From contig MU405279.1 in NCBI GenBank assembly GCA_022836615.1, forward strand, positions 124,001-188,000: 64,000 nucleotides of DNA, read 5' to 3'. A model generated the notes under the pieces. It saw only the letters and a program-made list of their open reading frames with translations. It did not search any database and was not told the origin of the DNA. The position numbers and the translations under genes are program-made. Source of the stretch: Annulohypoxylon bovei var. microspora (Eukaryota > Ascomycota > Sordariomycetes > Xylariales > Hypoxylaceae). Positions 44,600-56,164 of this stretch are shown here, piece by piece. How positions within the stretch are numbered: position 1 is the stretch's first letter; every line of letters begins with the position of its first letter.

Positions 44600-45995
44600 T
44601 CATGACTTCTCATCCCCGCCGATGTTGGACACAAAGTCGGATATCGCCTCAAAATATCCCTCTTCCAGTACGCTCGAGTTGTGATCGCCACCAGGTAAGG
44701 GCTTCCAGATTTTGGTGGGTGTAGTAGCTATTTCGTATAGTCTTCTCATGTGAGCGGGTCTAAGACAGATGACGTTAGTCAACGAATCAGCTGAGCTCTC
44801 CAACTGAGACATGCCAAGCTCGCGGCGTAGCGATTCGATATCAGGGAACAAGATTTAATCCGCGCTCAAAAGAGAGCTCATGTTTTGTGGATGGTTGTCT
44901 TAAATCATCATATGATCGATTTCTTAGATAAATGGTGGAGTGTAGATAAAGTTAACTTACGGGACAATCTCATCTTGGAGGCCACTTAGGAATAATATTG
45001 GAACCTCGGTAATGGATGGTAGTATAGATTCGCTTGGCCAAACTTGATGACATAGCAAAGTCAAATACTTGGCTGGCGGGATGACGGACGGAATTAGGGC
45101 TCGCATGGAGAGAAACGTGTTCTCAAGGATTAAGCCGACGACGTCTCCCCTATGCTGGTTTTTGGATACTAGCTTAATGCTGACGGCCCCTCCTAGACTC
45201 TGCCCGTAGACGACAAGCTTATGACTACTGGTCTCTGCTCGATTTCGTAGGTATTCGAGGGCAGTCTGGGCATCGCGCATCAGACCCTTCTCGTCCGGTT
45301 CGCCAGTTGATAAGCCGTAGCCCCGATATTCGAGCATGAAGACGTTACAGCCGATGTAATTGATAAGCATGCGAGCTATTGGTAGTCGATGACCAATGTT
45401 GCCGGCATTTCCATGGAACATCAAAATAGTACAATTTGAGTTCTTCCCACCCCTCGGACCACGGATATAGAATGCCGATAGCTTCTCGCCATCATTGGTA
45501 GGTATAACTAGCTCTTCGAAATCTTTAATCCCAAATTGCGAAGGTCGAGGTACATTAGTTCGAGCATTCGGGGGCATGTGAGATGGGTAGATCAACGCTC
45601 TATAACGTAGGGTTAGGGTGGTTAGCTTCCTATATCAGATGATAGATTGTATTGGAGGGTGGTCTAAAGGGGCAGAAAGGGGTGTGGCTTCGATTACTTT
45701 TGCTTGAAATATAATAGGGTGGTTAAGACGGCGGCAACACCCTGGGTTACGATGGTTAGCTCAGCTGTAGCTCGGCATTGTCTTGCAATGGCAACTTGTG
45801 TGTGTCGACGTGCCCGGGCAAAGATCGAAGAGGTGGACGAAGAAGCTGAGGCTGAAGTCTGGAAGGATGATGAGCGAAAAGGCATACCGTGGAAGCCAGA
45901 GCTGGCAAACGCATGTAAGCGGCCACGGTGCTGAGGAGAGATATTATCTGCTCCGGATAGCTTGAATGTGACGATGAAGCTCCTGAAGGAGACAT
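44600..45995 (-). CDS. Bem46/ABHD13-type alpha/beta hydrolase
   Basis: Four exons (45995-45888, 45741-45698, 45599-44961, 44759-44600) splice to 316 residues. An N-terminal hydrophobic segment (LASTGVAAVLTTLLYFKQ) precedes LIYPSHMPPNARTNVP, the typical start of the Bem46 family. Catalytic marks are the oxyanion loop FHGNAGNIGHR, FMLEYRGYGLSTGEP, the elbow YGQSLGG (Ser about 175), FLSGLQDEIVPPAHM (Asp about 260) and GGDHNSS (His about 290). Bem46 is a membrane-associated hydrolase implicated in polarity and conidial germination in Neurospora. The spliced N-terminus requires a 44-base exon 2. Intron 3 is long (201 bp). Symbol left blank because paralogues exist. Confidence 0.9.
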
Positions 45996-46180
45996 GGCCT
46001 AACCAAGCAATCCCAGCTGGTAAAGAAGAAAGAGAAGGAGAGAGTAAGAAAAAATTATGCGGTAACCAGATACATGAAACACACGAAAAAGGAGGACCTT
46101 AGGAGGCTTGCATGCGTCGAGTGGAGCTATGAAGTCTTGACTTTCGGTGGTCGGTGGCAGGGTGGATGTTGGACGCGGTT

Positions 46181-46220
46181 GATTGGGATTGGGATAGGAT
46201 TGGATTGGATTGGATTGGGG
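46181..46220. repeat. GGATT pentamer-type array
   Basis: Consecutive GGATT units (some GGGATT or GGATA) run through this tract just upstream of the Bem46-type gene. Confidence 0.75.
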
Positions 46221-47282
46221 TTGATGAATCCTCGGTCCAGGGGTTTTAGTTGACATTGAGAAAGGGAAAGCCCGAACGACATCCGATGAGCCACAGTTGA
46301 TGGATACAGGTCACAGACAAGCAACTACCTACCTGAACACCTACTAACTGTTTCCTGTCTAGACTGTTGAGCTGTTAAGGCTTTGAGTTTGTTACTAAGA
46401 TAACCGAAAATGGTTACTACTACCTGGGCAGTTTGAGACTTCCCGACAGCTTGTTACGGCCTGCATAACTGGCTTAAATGTACATACATAGGTACCTTAT
46501 GTAGGTACTTACCTACTACTTAGTTAAATCCTTTCCAATCGCCTTTATTACATGTAGGATTATAATTATTCTCGTGTAAAGGAGTATTGTATAATTACCT
46601 ACCTAGTTGCCCTTTAAGTCAAATAGATTATTTCCAAGATTTTAACATCCCCCCCCTTGGTTATCAATGGTTCAATATTGCCTTGTTTCACTTTGGGGCT
46701 GAATATTACCTACTATACTAGGTAGGTAGGTACCTATGTACATACACCTTCGGCTTCGTATCACCAGACTGAGCGCTCACAAAACAGAAACATTGAGTTT
46801 CGAGGTTAGCGGGTCTGTTTTGGATTGAAATAGAAAACGCTAAGCCTCTTGTTAAAGTCTATAGTCGTCTTATTCCAACTATCTTCGGATACATACCTAT
46901 GTAGGTAGCTTGTCTGGCACGTAATTCACATTTATGCCTTCATTATCATAACGGCATGAACGCTGGTTATTCTGGCAGTCTGGTGAACAGCCTACTACCT
47001 AGGAATAGATCACCGTTTAAGGATTAATACTAGGGGCATGGATTGAAGTCACCTACCCCATTCGTATCGTTTCATGCACAGCGAAGGCGATCATCGTAGA
47101 TTCTACTCCGTAAAGGGTTGTATATTTTCTAGAAGAATCATGCCTGGATATCGGACGAACGAATCAGCTGTTCAGTGCTGACGACGGAATCGTCTAGGGG
47201 TACGAAGCTGGACAGGAAGGCTAGAGTTGGCAGAGTTGGGTAGCTGCAACTGAGCTAAACTCGTACTAGCTTGCTAGCGTCC

Positions 47283-47310
47283 GTTGCCAGTTGCCAGTTG
47301 CCAGTTGCCA
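47283..47310. repeat. GTTGCCA heptamer array, four copies
   Basis: Four perfect head-to-tail copies of GTTGCCA. A degenerate further copy (CGTTGCC) follows after ATTATC at about 47317. Confidence 0.9.
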
Positions 47311-48265
47311 ATTATCCGTTGCCCCTCGAAAACAAACTTTTCACATCCCAATTGCAAGTGCAAGCGCTCCCCATTGAGGATTCGCGCATAACGCAGCGGC
47401 GCCCAACGCGAAAAACTTCTAAGGTCCAATGCACCTAATTTGAAAAAATTTATCTCTGCAAGATCTGCAATCGCCAATTGTCCAGTTACAAAACAGAGCC
47501 ATTGAGCTAACTAACATTCTTTTCAAACCCGACCTACTTTACTTGAATTAAATTCAATTTAGAATACCTCAAATTCTATTCCTGATCAACTCCGCCTTCA
47601 ATTCCTTGGTTCCTCCTCGGCCTATAACGATTCAGCCCGCAACAAGCACCCCAGATAAAATCGTTCTCTGTTCTAATAATAAAGAGTGCCCTGACTTCGG
47701 AAACCAACGAACGCTTGGATCTGCCCCTGTTTTGCACTTTGGCGCCTGGGACGTAAGGCCTTGCGTCTACCAGGTCTACCTATCTCTAATCTTTATCTTC
47801 ATCCGGTACCGCTGAAGAGGGTCATTTCCTGGATTGTCCGATTATACTTCGTACGACAAACAGGTTCTTATGACGACGCATTTATGCTCAGTCTTATCAC
47901 GAACTGCCCAGAAGCCCTTCATTCCAGAGAGTTTGTGGCCCCTTGGGAAGGAGAAAACTAGTAATCCTACCATACCATCCAGGAACGCCTGTCTATCATT
48001 ACTATATTGTATCCATCTTGGGAATTCTAGGCTATCTTTTCCGTCCTATCAGCTTTGATCCCCTTTCCCGACTTCGCCTGTTGAGGGCTAGAAGACTGCA
48101 CTGCCATCTGCCATCTGCAGCCCCTAAGGAAAGACAAAAACAGAAAAAACAACAATTTCTCGGTCGACCACTCACAGCTAGAGACACGCAAGAAATTTGT
48201 ACAGCTGCGCGCCAATCAGCTTGTAGCATACCCGACAGCACATCACATTTAGACCACTCAGAAAC

Positions 48266-50166
48266 ATGGTCTCCTTCTCGTGTGAGGTAATATCACCAAT
48301 TCCATAATTTAAACCCCAAGCGTGCCTGACATCACGGCCCTCTCTACCCATCACGCCCAACCCTCCATCTTCTGGTATCCATCCGTTTCGAGCAACACAC
48401 GACACTTCGCGTTGCGGTACCCCCTTAAAGATCCCTCGCGCCATCCCAGCGATCGCCGTACTAGCATACGCACCCATAACGCAATCCAATACACCAACTT
48501 AGCATTGACCATCCATCATCCTTCACACCACCCACACCCTTCATACCACCCCTGTTTATATCTACCCCATAATATTGGAACGTATTGGAACGTATTGCCT
48601 CCTGATCTCTCTCACCCCTCTGCCCCTCCAACCAGATAAAACACACGCCCCCTGAAACCCAATTGCATTCTCCGTATCTTTCTTCGCATCTCTTTAACAA
48701 CAAGCCAAACAAGCCACTTGCATTATATTCTTATCATCTAACTTTGATCTTTTCTCCCCACAGGCTTGCGGTGACGTTTTAACCAAGAAGAAACTCGACC
48801 CACATAGAAATCGTTGCCGCGGCGCTACTTTCACCTGCATTGATTGCATGGTCCACTTCTACGGCACTGACTATCGCGCGCATAATGTAGGTCGCAAGTC
48901 TATCGAGTCGATAAGACGACAACATCTAACATATATTATTAGAGTTGTATGACAGAAGCACAGAAATATCAGGGCGCACTCTACAAACCGAAGAGACAGA
49001 AATCCAACGGCTTCGAACCCTCTGGCAGGTCCGAAACAATGGCTCATAACGCATATGTTGAGGATGTGACGGAGGAATTCGAAGATTACCGACAGTATCA
49101 GGTATACGAAAACGATGGAAACATAGAGGCAAACCTGCCTCCAGAGGCGCCTACTCCCCCGCCAGCCGTCATTGATGACCCGAATGTGAACGTTTTCGAC
49201 TTTTTGATTGACCAGACTCCTAATGTGTCCAACGTCAACCTGCAATATTATAACAACATGGCTGAAGCCAGTGGTGGTGGCGGCGGCGGTGGCGGCCGCC
49301 AGCTGGTGCGATTCGACCAAGGTCTAGAAGATAACTACATAGACCCAACAGGATACATGGTCGACGACGAAGCGATGGCTCAGTATGGACCCGACGGTGT
49401 ACCAGCTATTGAGTATCAAACACCAGCACCTAAGACCCATCGGAGAAAGTCGAAGGATAGTGAGCGTGAGGTAAAGAAAGATAAGAAGCGCAAGCGACTC
49501 CATATTGAAACGTCTGGACCGCTGGCACTCACAACGCAACTTGGAGATGAGGTCATGACCGACGCGCCGCCCGTCCTGCATTCGGGCTTAACTGGAGGTC
49601 TTAATCGTCTCATGCGTCCATCTCAGTTTCCTCCATCGCCGGATTATTCCGGAGGTGACGGCGGAGAAAATTCACCCGCAAGCCCCATCAAGAAGACGAA
49701 GCATTCCAAATCTCACAAGACTAAGCCTAGTCGGACGGAAACTTTAAGTGGAGGTCTCAAGGCCTTCATGTCGGGAACATCCAAGTCAAAGATATCTAAA
49801 AAGCGGAAGCACTCATCAGATAAAGATAAAAAGGATAAGAAGACTCGGCGTCATTCAAGTTCCGACAAGGTTCCGAAGTTGATCGAGTACCGACCAAAAT
49901 CCAAATCGGGAGACGAGAAAGAAGGAGAATCCGGTCAGATGATTCTTTACAAGCCGAGATCCGATGTTTTCCTGAGCTTGTGCAACAAAGGACCCGAAAG
50001 CGAACGGGGTTGCAGCGTAAACAAGGCTCTGAAGAGATACCATCGTGAACGATCCGACTCCGGTACTAGCTTGGGTAAGTCTGTGGAGGAGAAGGAACTC
50101 TGGCGGTCGTTACGGATGCGACGTAATGAACGGGGAGAGATCGTTTTGTTCTCGATCGAGCCCTGA
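48266..50166 (+). CDS. LYAR-type C2HC zinc-finger nucleolar protein
   Basis: Three exons (48266-48286, 48764-48886, 48943-50166) give 455 residues. Exon 1 codes for only seven residues (MVSFSCE) and is followed by a 476 bp intron. The N-terminus is the LYAR zinc-finger block: FSCEACGDVLTKKKLDPHRN, RCRGATFTCIDCMVHFYGTD, YRAHNSCMTEAQKYQG. The rest is disordered with a Gly-rich run (about 158-166) and Lys/Ser-rich nuclear or nucleolar signals (KKDKKRKR, KKTKHSKSHKTK, KKRKHSSDKDKKDKKTRRHS). Human LYAR acts in nucleolar ribosome biogenesis; the fungal role is inferred. A conserved-looking C-terminal piece (LWRSLRMRRNERGEIVLFSI) closes the protein. Confidence 0.92.
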
Positions 50167-50825
50167 ACCCACCGGTTGGTCTTAAAAGGGAGACAGTGAC
50201 GGCGTTTTAGTACGGATGTGGATGCTTTTTGGGAACTAATGGATGTGATACCTGAGCGTGGAATGCTTGAACAAGGTGGATGGCGGATGGCGGACGGCGG
50301 ATGGCGGAACGGTTTAGGACATGTGCTAGTATGCCGCATCAAAACAATTTTGCTTCTGAGCTGGCCTTGAAGCCTCATCATAGAGGAAGTCTCATCGACG
50401 TCGCAAAGTTGGCGGGGGAGATTTACCGGCTTGTTTTACCACCTGTACACATTTTTCTTGAATGTCCTTCAAATGTTTCAAATGTTACGCTTAGGGCAGT
50501 GCAGATAATGTGGAGGATAGGGAGGCTGAAGCTATTAGAGAGAGTTCTCGATCGCGTTTAGAGCGTTGTCGTCTTCCATATTATGGATGTTATTAAATGT
50601 GTTCTTTCTCATAATGCTAATATCGTGATGCTTGCTTGCTACCTAGGTATTCTGCCTTCGTAATACGTATAATATGGATGTAAATATGTATAGTAATTGC
50701 CCCGCCCCCTTTTCGATTAAAGTGATCAACTCACACCCCAGACTGCCAGTGGTCTCGTCTTTCTTTACTAAGCCAGCTCCGCCGCACCAGCTGCCGCTGT
50801 TACGTATATAGTATCAAACCCTCCC
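50167..50825. other. Convergent intergenic region
   Basis: About 660 bp between the LYAR-type and PEX10 stop codons. It includes a GGATGGC heptamer array at 50278-50305. No gene was supported. Confidence 0.45.
50278..50305. repeat. GGATGGC heptamer array, four copies
   Basis: Four tandem units, the third being GGACGGC, about 110 bp after the LYAR-type stop codon. Confidence 0.85.
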
Positions 50826-52070
50826 CTAGACAGCGCGCAGCGGCAGTATGTGCTGGACTAGGGCCTCGCGGCGGCACAGCGGGCACTCGGGCTTCTCGCG
50901 CACCCAGTCGCCGATGCAGGTCCAGCAGAAGACATGGCCGCACTGGGTGGCCGCCGGGTCCTTCAGCTCCTCCAGGCACAGCGTGCACTTGCGCTGCTGG
51001 CCCCCCTTGATCCACCGCATGCTCTGCATCTCGGCCAGGTCGTACCGCGGCCTGTCGACGGTGCCGGGCGTGTGCGTCGCGGCCAGCACGTCGATCCGGG
51101 TCGTGGGCGTGGAGGCCCCGGCCGGGAGCAGGGTGTTGTTCGAGGCGTACGCGTTCTCGTTCAGGGACACGGTCAGCGCCCCGGCGGCGGGAGTCCGCGG
51201 GCGGTCGGAGGTCGGGGTCGGGGGCGAGAGGGAGCCGGAGGGGGCGAGCGAAGATAACGTCGACCGTATATGCAGGTACCCCTGGACGGCCATCTGCACG
51301 ACCAGCAGCACGCCTAGGACCTCGTAGCCGGCGCGGTCGGACGACTCGCCTATCTTCTGGGTGAAGATGTAGCGCAGCCCGACGACCCGCTTCGCCAGCT
51401 CGTAGTACGACCCGCTGAAGTAGAACAGCGCCAGGCTGGCGGCGTGCACGGGCGCCTCCGAGGTCATCGACGTCAGGTTCGCGAGCACGTACGCCTGCAG
51501 CTTGTGCGACCACGTCCGCCGCGCCTTCACGTGGGCCGGCGCGTCTTCGGGAGAGGAGGAGGAGCCCGGGGCGAGCCCGAGGTTCGCCTGCAGGCGCGCG
51601 CGTATCCGCGCCCGGATCTTGGGGAGAAGACGGGACACGCCGTAGGGTGCGAGGATGCTCCCCGCGATGTAGGCCGCTCGCTTCGAGATCGCGGGCAGGG
51701 CCCCGGTGGCGGCTTCGACTTGCACGAGCCCGCAGTACTCCTCCCCGAGAGTGCGGTTGCCGAGGAGGGTTGTGAGGCACAGGTACAGCAGGTCGGCCAG
51801 CGTGCGCGACTCCGAGGCCCAGGCGTGCGCCGACCGGGCGCCGAGGAGGTGCCGGTGCAGGTCCGCGACCTGGTGCGTCAGGAGCCCCTGGAAGTACGCG
51901 TCTTTCTGGTGCGCGCGGATTATGTCGGGGGCGAAGGCGAAGGGGTATGGGGAGGATGAGGGTGAGGTTGGGAGTGAGGTCGAGGTCGAGGTTGAAAGTG
52001 CCGAGGTTGAGGAGGGTGAGGCGGTCGAGGATGTGAGAGAGGATGTCGGAGACGGTGGATCGGTCGCCAT
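50826..52070 (-). CDS. PEX10: Peroxisomal RING-finger E3 ligase Pex10
   Basis: A single exon of 414 residues. Pex10 with Pex2 and Pex12 forms the peroxisomal ubiquitin ligase and retrotranslocation channel that recycles the import receptor Pex5. The start of the folded part (FAPDIIRAHQKDAYFQGLL) and membrane segments in the middle fit Pex10. The C-terminal RING at residues 362-399 has all eight ligands (CxxC, CxH, CxxC, CxxC: CTLC, CGH, CWTC, CPLC). A Ser/Thr-only repetitive N-terminal extension (about 45 residues) precedes the conserved part, so the true start could be later. The coding sequence is very GC-rich, and long frames on the other strand and frames are shadows. Confidence 0.95.
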   Translation of the reverse strand: MATDPPSPTSSLTSSTASPSSTSALSTSTSTSLPTSPSSSPYPFAFAPDIIRAHQKDAYFQGLLTHQVADLHRHLLGARSAHAWASESRTLADLLYLCLTTLLGNRTLGEEYCGLVQVEAATGALPAISKRAAYIAGSILAPYGVSRLLPKIRARIRARLQANLGLAPGSSSSPEDAPAHVKARRTWSHKLQAYVLANLTSMTSEAPVHAASLALFYFSGSYYELAKRVVGLRYIFTQKIGESSDRAGYEVLGVLLVVQMAVQGYLHIRSTLSSLAPSGSLSPPTPTSDRPRTPAAGALTVSLNENAYASNNTLLPAGASTPTTRIDVLAATHTPGTVDRPRYDLAEMQSMRWIKGGQQRKCTLCLEELKDPAATQCGHVFCWTCIGDWVREKPECPLCRREALVQHILPLRAV

Positions 52071-52612
52071 TGTTGCTTTGGATTGGCTACTATGATGGTT
52101 GTATTCGAACTTGCATGTCAGTCGGTTTAGTTATTGATTAGTCTAAAGATTTAGATATCTCATTGTATGAGTTGGATTGCTATAAGTGAGGGAGTAGTTG
52201 GAAGTTGAAGTTTTGGAGGTGAAGCTTCATTGTGTGGATATCGATGCCACTGCAGCTGCTGGACCTCGGCGGTTGAGTCAGCCGTGATTGACTTCCACTA
52301 AACCAACGGCTAGGGGTTGCGGCCGCTTATAAAGACGCTAGCGCATCAGGGATTCGCGGTACGTAGCCTCGCCAAGGTGACGTCGCCAATCTGCTCAATT
52401 TCATTAAAATTATTATCTGGCAATTACGAATATCTGAATATCTAAATATCCTTTTTTTATACTTCACAACTCGAAAGAATTATTCTACAATTCCTCTCCG
52501 GCACTTGTCTGATACCACCGTTTTGTGGTCTACTCTAGATATTCCTATACAAAGGAGGAGTTTGGTGAACAGGTCTCGATGCTAGATATACGGACACAGA
52601 TTTCCCAGGGCC
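52071..52612. promoter_or_regulatory. Divergent promoter region of PEX10 and the EXS gene
   Basis: 540 bp between the two start codons. Sharply AT-richer than both coding regions. No specific site could be assigned. Confidence 0.45.
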
Positions 52613-53932
52613 ATGGACGGTGATCCTGCAGTCGAGTCGGAGCTCGACTCCTTCAGCTTGACATTTCCCTTGCCGTACCGCGTGGCCTTCATTATTGTGC
52701 TAGGTTCGTCGTCCTACCTTGCTGACCAGTCATAGATCGAATTGAGACTTACTCCTTTTCTTCCATCTGCAACAGCCATCTGGGCATGGGGCATTAACCT
52801 GCACTACCTCTACCTCATCGGCATCGATGTGCCTTCTCTGATCAGGTATCCGGGTCGGCCCTCGCCTCACCACCCGACGCACCACCTGTCCACGTACCGA
52901 CTAGCTACCGTTCTCTCCTCGATATTCGCATTCGCCCTGTTCGTCTTCTGGGTCTTCACACACCGCAACCCCGATCTGGTGCTCGCCTGGGACTGGCTCC
53001 CCCTGGTGTATCTCGTCGTACTGCTCGGAATCCTCGTCTTCTCACCGTTCTTCAAGTCGCTGTCGCACAGCGGGCGCGCGCGCCTCCGGTCGACCCTCAA
53101 GCGCATCAGCATCGGCGGGCTCGCCGAGACCAAGGACGGCCGGTTCGGCGACATCCTGCTCTCCGATGTGCTGACGAGCTACGCGAAAGTCCTAGCCGAT
53201 TTATACGTGGCGCTATGCATGTTCTTCCGCAGCGAGGGCGGCGGCGCGACGGCACGCCCGGACCGGAACTGCGGCGGCACCGTCATCGTGCCGCTCGTCA
53301 TGGCGCTGCCCTCGCTGATCCGGCTGCGCCAGTGCCTCATCGAGTACGCGCGCGTGCGCCGCGGCCGCACGACCGAGGCCACGGGCTGGGGCGGCCAGCA
53401 CCTGGCCAACGCGCTGAAGTACGCCACCGCCTTCCCCGTCATCGTCTTCAGCGCGCTGCAGCGCAACTCCTCCGGCGGCCAGCCACCGCCCGCCCACTAC
53501 TACCGCGCGTGGATCGCCGCCTGCGCCGTCAACTCGCTGTACAGCTTCTACTGGGACGTGGCGAAGGACTGGGATCTCTTATTGTTCGACGGCCAGGCGC
53601 GCTCCGCGCCCGACCTCAAGGCCTTCGGCCTGCGCCGCCGCCTGCACGTCGGCCCGCCCGCCCTGTACTACGCCGTCGTCGCCATGGACCTGTTCCTGCG
53701 CTGCACCTGGAGCCTGAAGCTGAGCCCGCACCTCGGCCGCATCGCCGACTGGGAGGGCTCCATCTTCGTCATCGAGCTGCTCGAGGTCTTCCGCCGCTGG
53801 GTCTGGATCTTCTTCCGCGTCGAGACCGAGTGGATCCGGAACACGCCCAACGGTTTAGATGTCGACGACATCCTGCTCCCCGACTACCACAATCACAATA
53901 TCCAGGGCCCCAAGTACGAGGACGACGACTAG
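52613..53932 (+). CDS. EXS-domain membrane protein, Erd1-like
   Basis: Two exons (52613-52703 and 52776-53932) give 415 residues. The start MDGDPAVESELDSF runs into FPLPYRVAFIIVLAIWAWGI, the first membrane span and opening of the Erd1 family. Several further spans follow, with EXS-domain blocks: LSDVLTSYAKVLADLYVALC, LPSLIRLRQCLIEYARVRR, HLANALKYATAFPVIVFSAL, NSLYSFYWDVAKDWDL, and IELLEVFRRWVWIFFRVETE near the end. Yeast Erd1 (362 residues) is a Golgi membrane protein needed for retention of ER proteins and linked to Golgi phosphate recycling and glycosylation. The intron uses donor GTTCGT. The second half is very GC-rich. Could also be another EXS paralogue. Confidence 0.88.
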
Positions 53933-54766
53933 AAGCTGCGGCTCGGTTGAGAGCGCTCTGTTCTGTTCTATCCTGTTCTGTTACCCTGAGGTTTTAAAAG
54001 GGGGGAGGGACTGGTTACCAGGGTGAAGCAAGGGAGACGTGGAGACGGCACACTTCACGCTGCGGGGGACGAGGATAGAGCAGGTTGGTGTATGTCTGTT
54101 CTATGTATAGGAATCTACGTGTTGGCGTCGTGGTTGCATTGCAGGCGTTTGTTGCTAGAATAGGTACGGCTATGGAGGTATGAGGTTGATTGCAGCCTCC
54201 CAAATATACAGTATATAGCGTTGGGCGTTGGGATATACCAACTACGCATCTAATCATTGAAACGTACCACATATACATGTTCTTGAATGCCAAACGTAAA
54301 CGTCGGCAAGACTTCCAGAAATGTTACAGTGATATACATGTACCTTAATACAGTAACTATAACATAAACTAGAATCACGAAGTTCTATTCCAGCTAGGCA
54401 TTGCACATTAGGTGTATTTTTTAGGCAATGTTCCTCCGCTGGAATACTTCAACTATAAGCACGCCTCGTCTTGCAACGCTTGACTGGAATATTCTTTCTT
54501 TCTTTCTGTTCCAATCGGTCGTATGCGCACGTGCGATCATGCGAGATCCCCTATATCTATGAAGCAGCCGTTCCGTGGTATCCAGTTCCTCCGGTCCCCG
54601 TTTCCCATGCGATGGTGTTATATAAATACAAGTACGCCAGCAGCACCGCGAGCACCTAGGGCTATGCTCTTCCTGTTTTTATGTCCAATGCGAGAAGAAT
54701 CCAGCGGAAATTGGCCAGGAGGTAATGACAATAGATATAAACAACCAAAATGCCGATTACCTTATG
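53933..54766. other. Convergent intergenic region
   Basis: 830 bp between two stop codons. AT-rich, no gene supported. Confidence 0.4.
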
Positions 54767-56164
54767 CTATAGGAACCACGTGAACCATGGCCGTTGTATG
54801 GTGGTAGGTTGCTTTAATTTGTTCAAGCAGTAACCTCCGTAATTCTTTGTTACCCGCCCATCGCATTCGCACCGGCACCCGATTCCATTGTCCATCTCCG
54901 GCGACCACGTCCCGCTTCCGAGCAGCTGCGACTCGGGTAGCTGGCCGCCCGGCGCGTTAGCAGGGCATTGGTATAGGTGATCATGTCGGTATCCGAAGTC
55001 TTCGAAATGGTGTACCTTGCGTGGGTCCACGAGCATTGCGACGGCAAGGGAGTGTACCGCGGCGTCACCCCACTATATGAATGTTAGATCGACCATGTAT
55101 ACGTAGCTCGAAACCCCCGAATAGGTATGGGATTACTTACCCGCTCAAAATAGAACCCGCCCTTCTTGTCCAAGTACTCGAATAGATCCTGGTATGCCCT
55201 CGTTCGGAAAAAGTCCATGTCGGCAATCTCAAAGTTGCTCCAGTAATGGCACAAACTCCACTCATCACCATAGGCGTCACGATGCGGAAGCCAGCTCATG
55301 AATCGTCGAAATGGGAATGGCACCCACGAAGCTGATACCATAGCCTTCCAGAGGTTGTTTGTAGGTATACCCATCATTTCCTTCCAATCGGCGACAGAGC
55401 GGAATAGACCCGGGCATGATTTCCCTATTTCCCATAGCGCAATCGTAAAGCCGTAGACCTTCTTGTGTCGTGCCATTTGAACAAATGGATCGTATGTGAT
55501 CGCGCAGTTGAAATCGACGTCGGGTTCTAGCCGCCAGTACCACTTGTACTTCTTCAGTGCTTCGAGCTGGTAGAATTTACTTTAATGTGTTAGTCCAGTC
55601 TACTCTTTCTTACTGTAACGCGCTATGCATCCCTAACACGGCGCACACTTACCCCGAATAAAAGCGACACATGTGGTGGTATCCTTCTTCCCCGGCGTGT
55701 GGAATTCCCATTTCGCCCTGCTCTTTGATATTCTGCTTCGCCGCATTCGCATCTACACCTTCGGGAAACGTCCATGTCTCCTGCGGTATGACCTCGAAAG
55801 TCGCCAATCCTCGTGATGTTTTATTTAGTACCTCTATAAACTTAGGGTCCCACTGATCATCGTTAAGGAATAAAATGGGATAGTTGAACCATTTGTTGAA
55901 CTGTCTCTCGATCGAAGTAATTGTCTTATTAGCCTTCTCAAGTTCGTGGTTCCGCGCGAGCATTACTAAAATCGCGTTCTCTCGCTTCGCACTAACGTCC
56001 GGCTCTTGACATGATGTAAAAAACGGTGTGTCGAGCTCGCTTGCGGGCCGCGGCACGTTATACCTCCATAAGTGTAGGATAACTTCGAAAACGAAAGGCG
56101 CGGCGACGGAGAGTAAAAGCCATATTGGTAGGCGTCGTGCGGGACGGATTATCCGTCGTAACAT
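54767..56164 (-). CDS. GT15 (KRE2/KTR family) alpha-1,2-mannosyltransferase
   Basis: Three exons (56164-55653, 55579-55141, 55072-54767) give 418 residues. Topology is type II: a short basic N-terminus, one membrane anchor (LPIWLLLSVAAPFVFEVILHLW), then the Golgi-lumenal catalytic domain. GT15 marks are ILVMLARNHELEKANKTITS, YPILFLNDDQWDPKF, GYHHMCRFYSGKFYQLEALK, KYKWYWRLEPDVDFNCAITY (the acidic active-site strand), YGDEWSLCHYWSNFEIAD and FYFERWGDAAVHS. It adds mannose from GDP-mannose to N- or O-linked glycans. Length fits the family (about 390-440). The precise KTR subfamily cannot be decided by eye. Confidence 0.94.

Larger units (their letters stand above)
45996..48265. other. Intergenic region, 2.3 kb
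   Basis: Lies between divergent genes. Contains a GGATT-type array (46181-46220), a GTTGCCA array (47283-47310) and dense TAGGTAGG motifs near 46480-46740. A run of C at 46649-46657 lies in AT-rich sequence. The last kilobase is pyrimidine-rich and should include the leader of the LYAR-type gene. No gene was supported. Confidence 0.45.

Noticed and set aside
45610..45640. Telomere-like TAGGGTTAGGG sequence
   Set aside because: Only about two units, inside an intron of the Bem46-type gene; not an interstitial telomere array.
47943..48290. 115-codon open frame upstream of the LYAR-type gene
   Set aside because: Overlaps the presumed leader and first exon of the LYAR-type gene and has no family features.
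50800..51780. 326-codon minus-strand frame overlapping PEX10
   Set aside because: It is an alternate frame of the very GC-rich PEX10 exon, rich in Arg/Pro/Gly/Ala with no family features; the PEX10 frame has the RING domain.
53215..53997. 260-codon plus-strand frame overlapping the EXS gene
   Set aside because: Arg/Pro/Ala-rich shadow in a GC-rich exon; the EXS frame carries membrane spans and conserved blocks.
55649..56164. Reading the KTR gene as three separate short genes
   Set aside because: The three frames join with canonical introns and complete GT15 motifs across both junctions.
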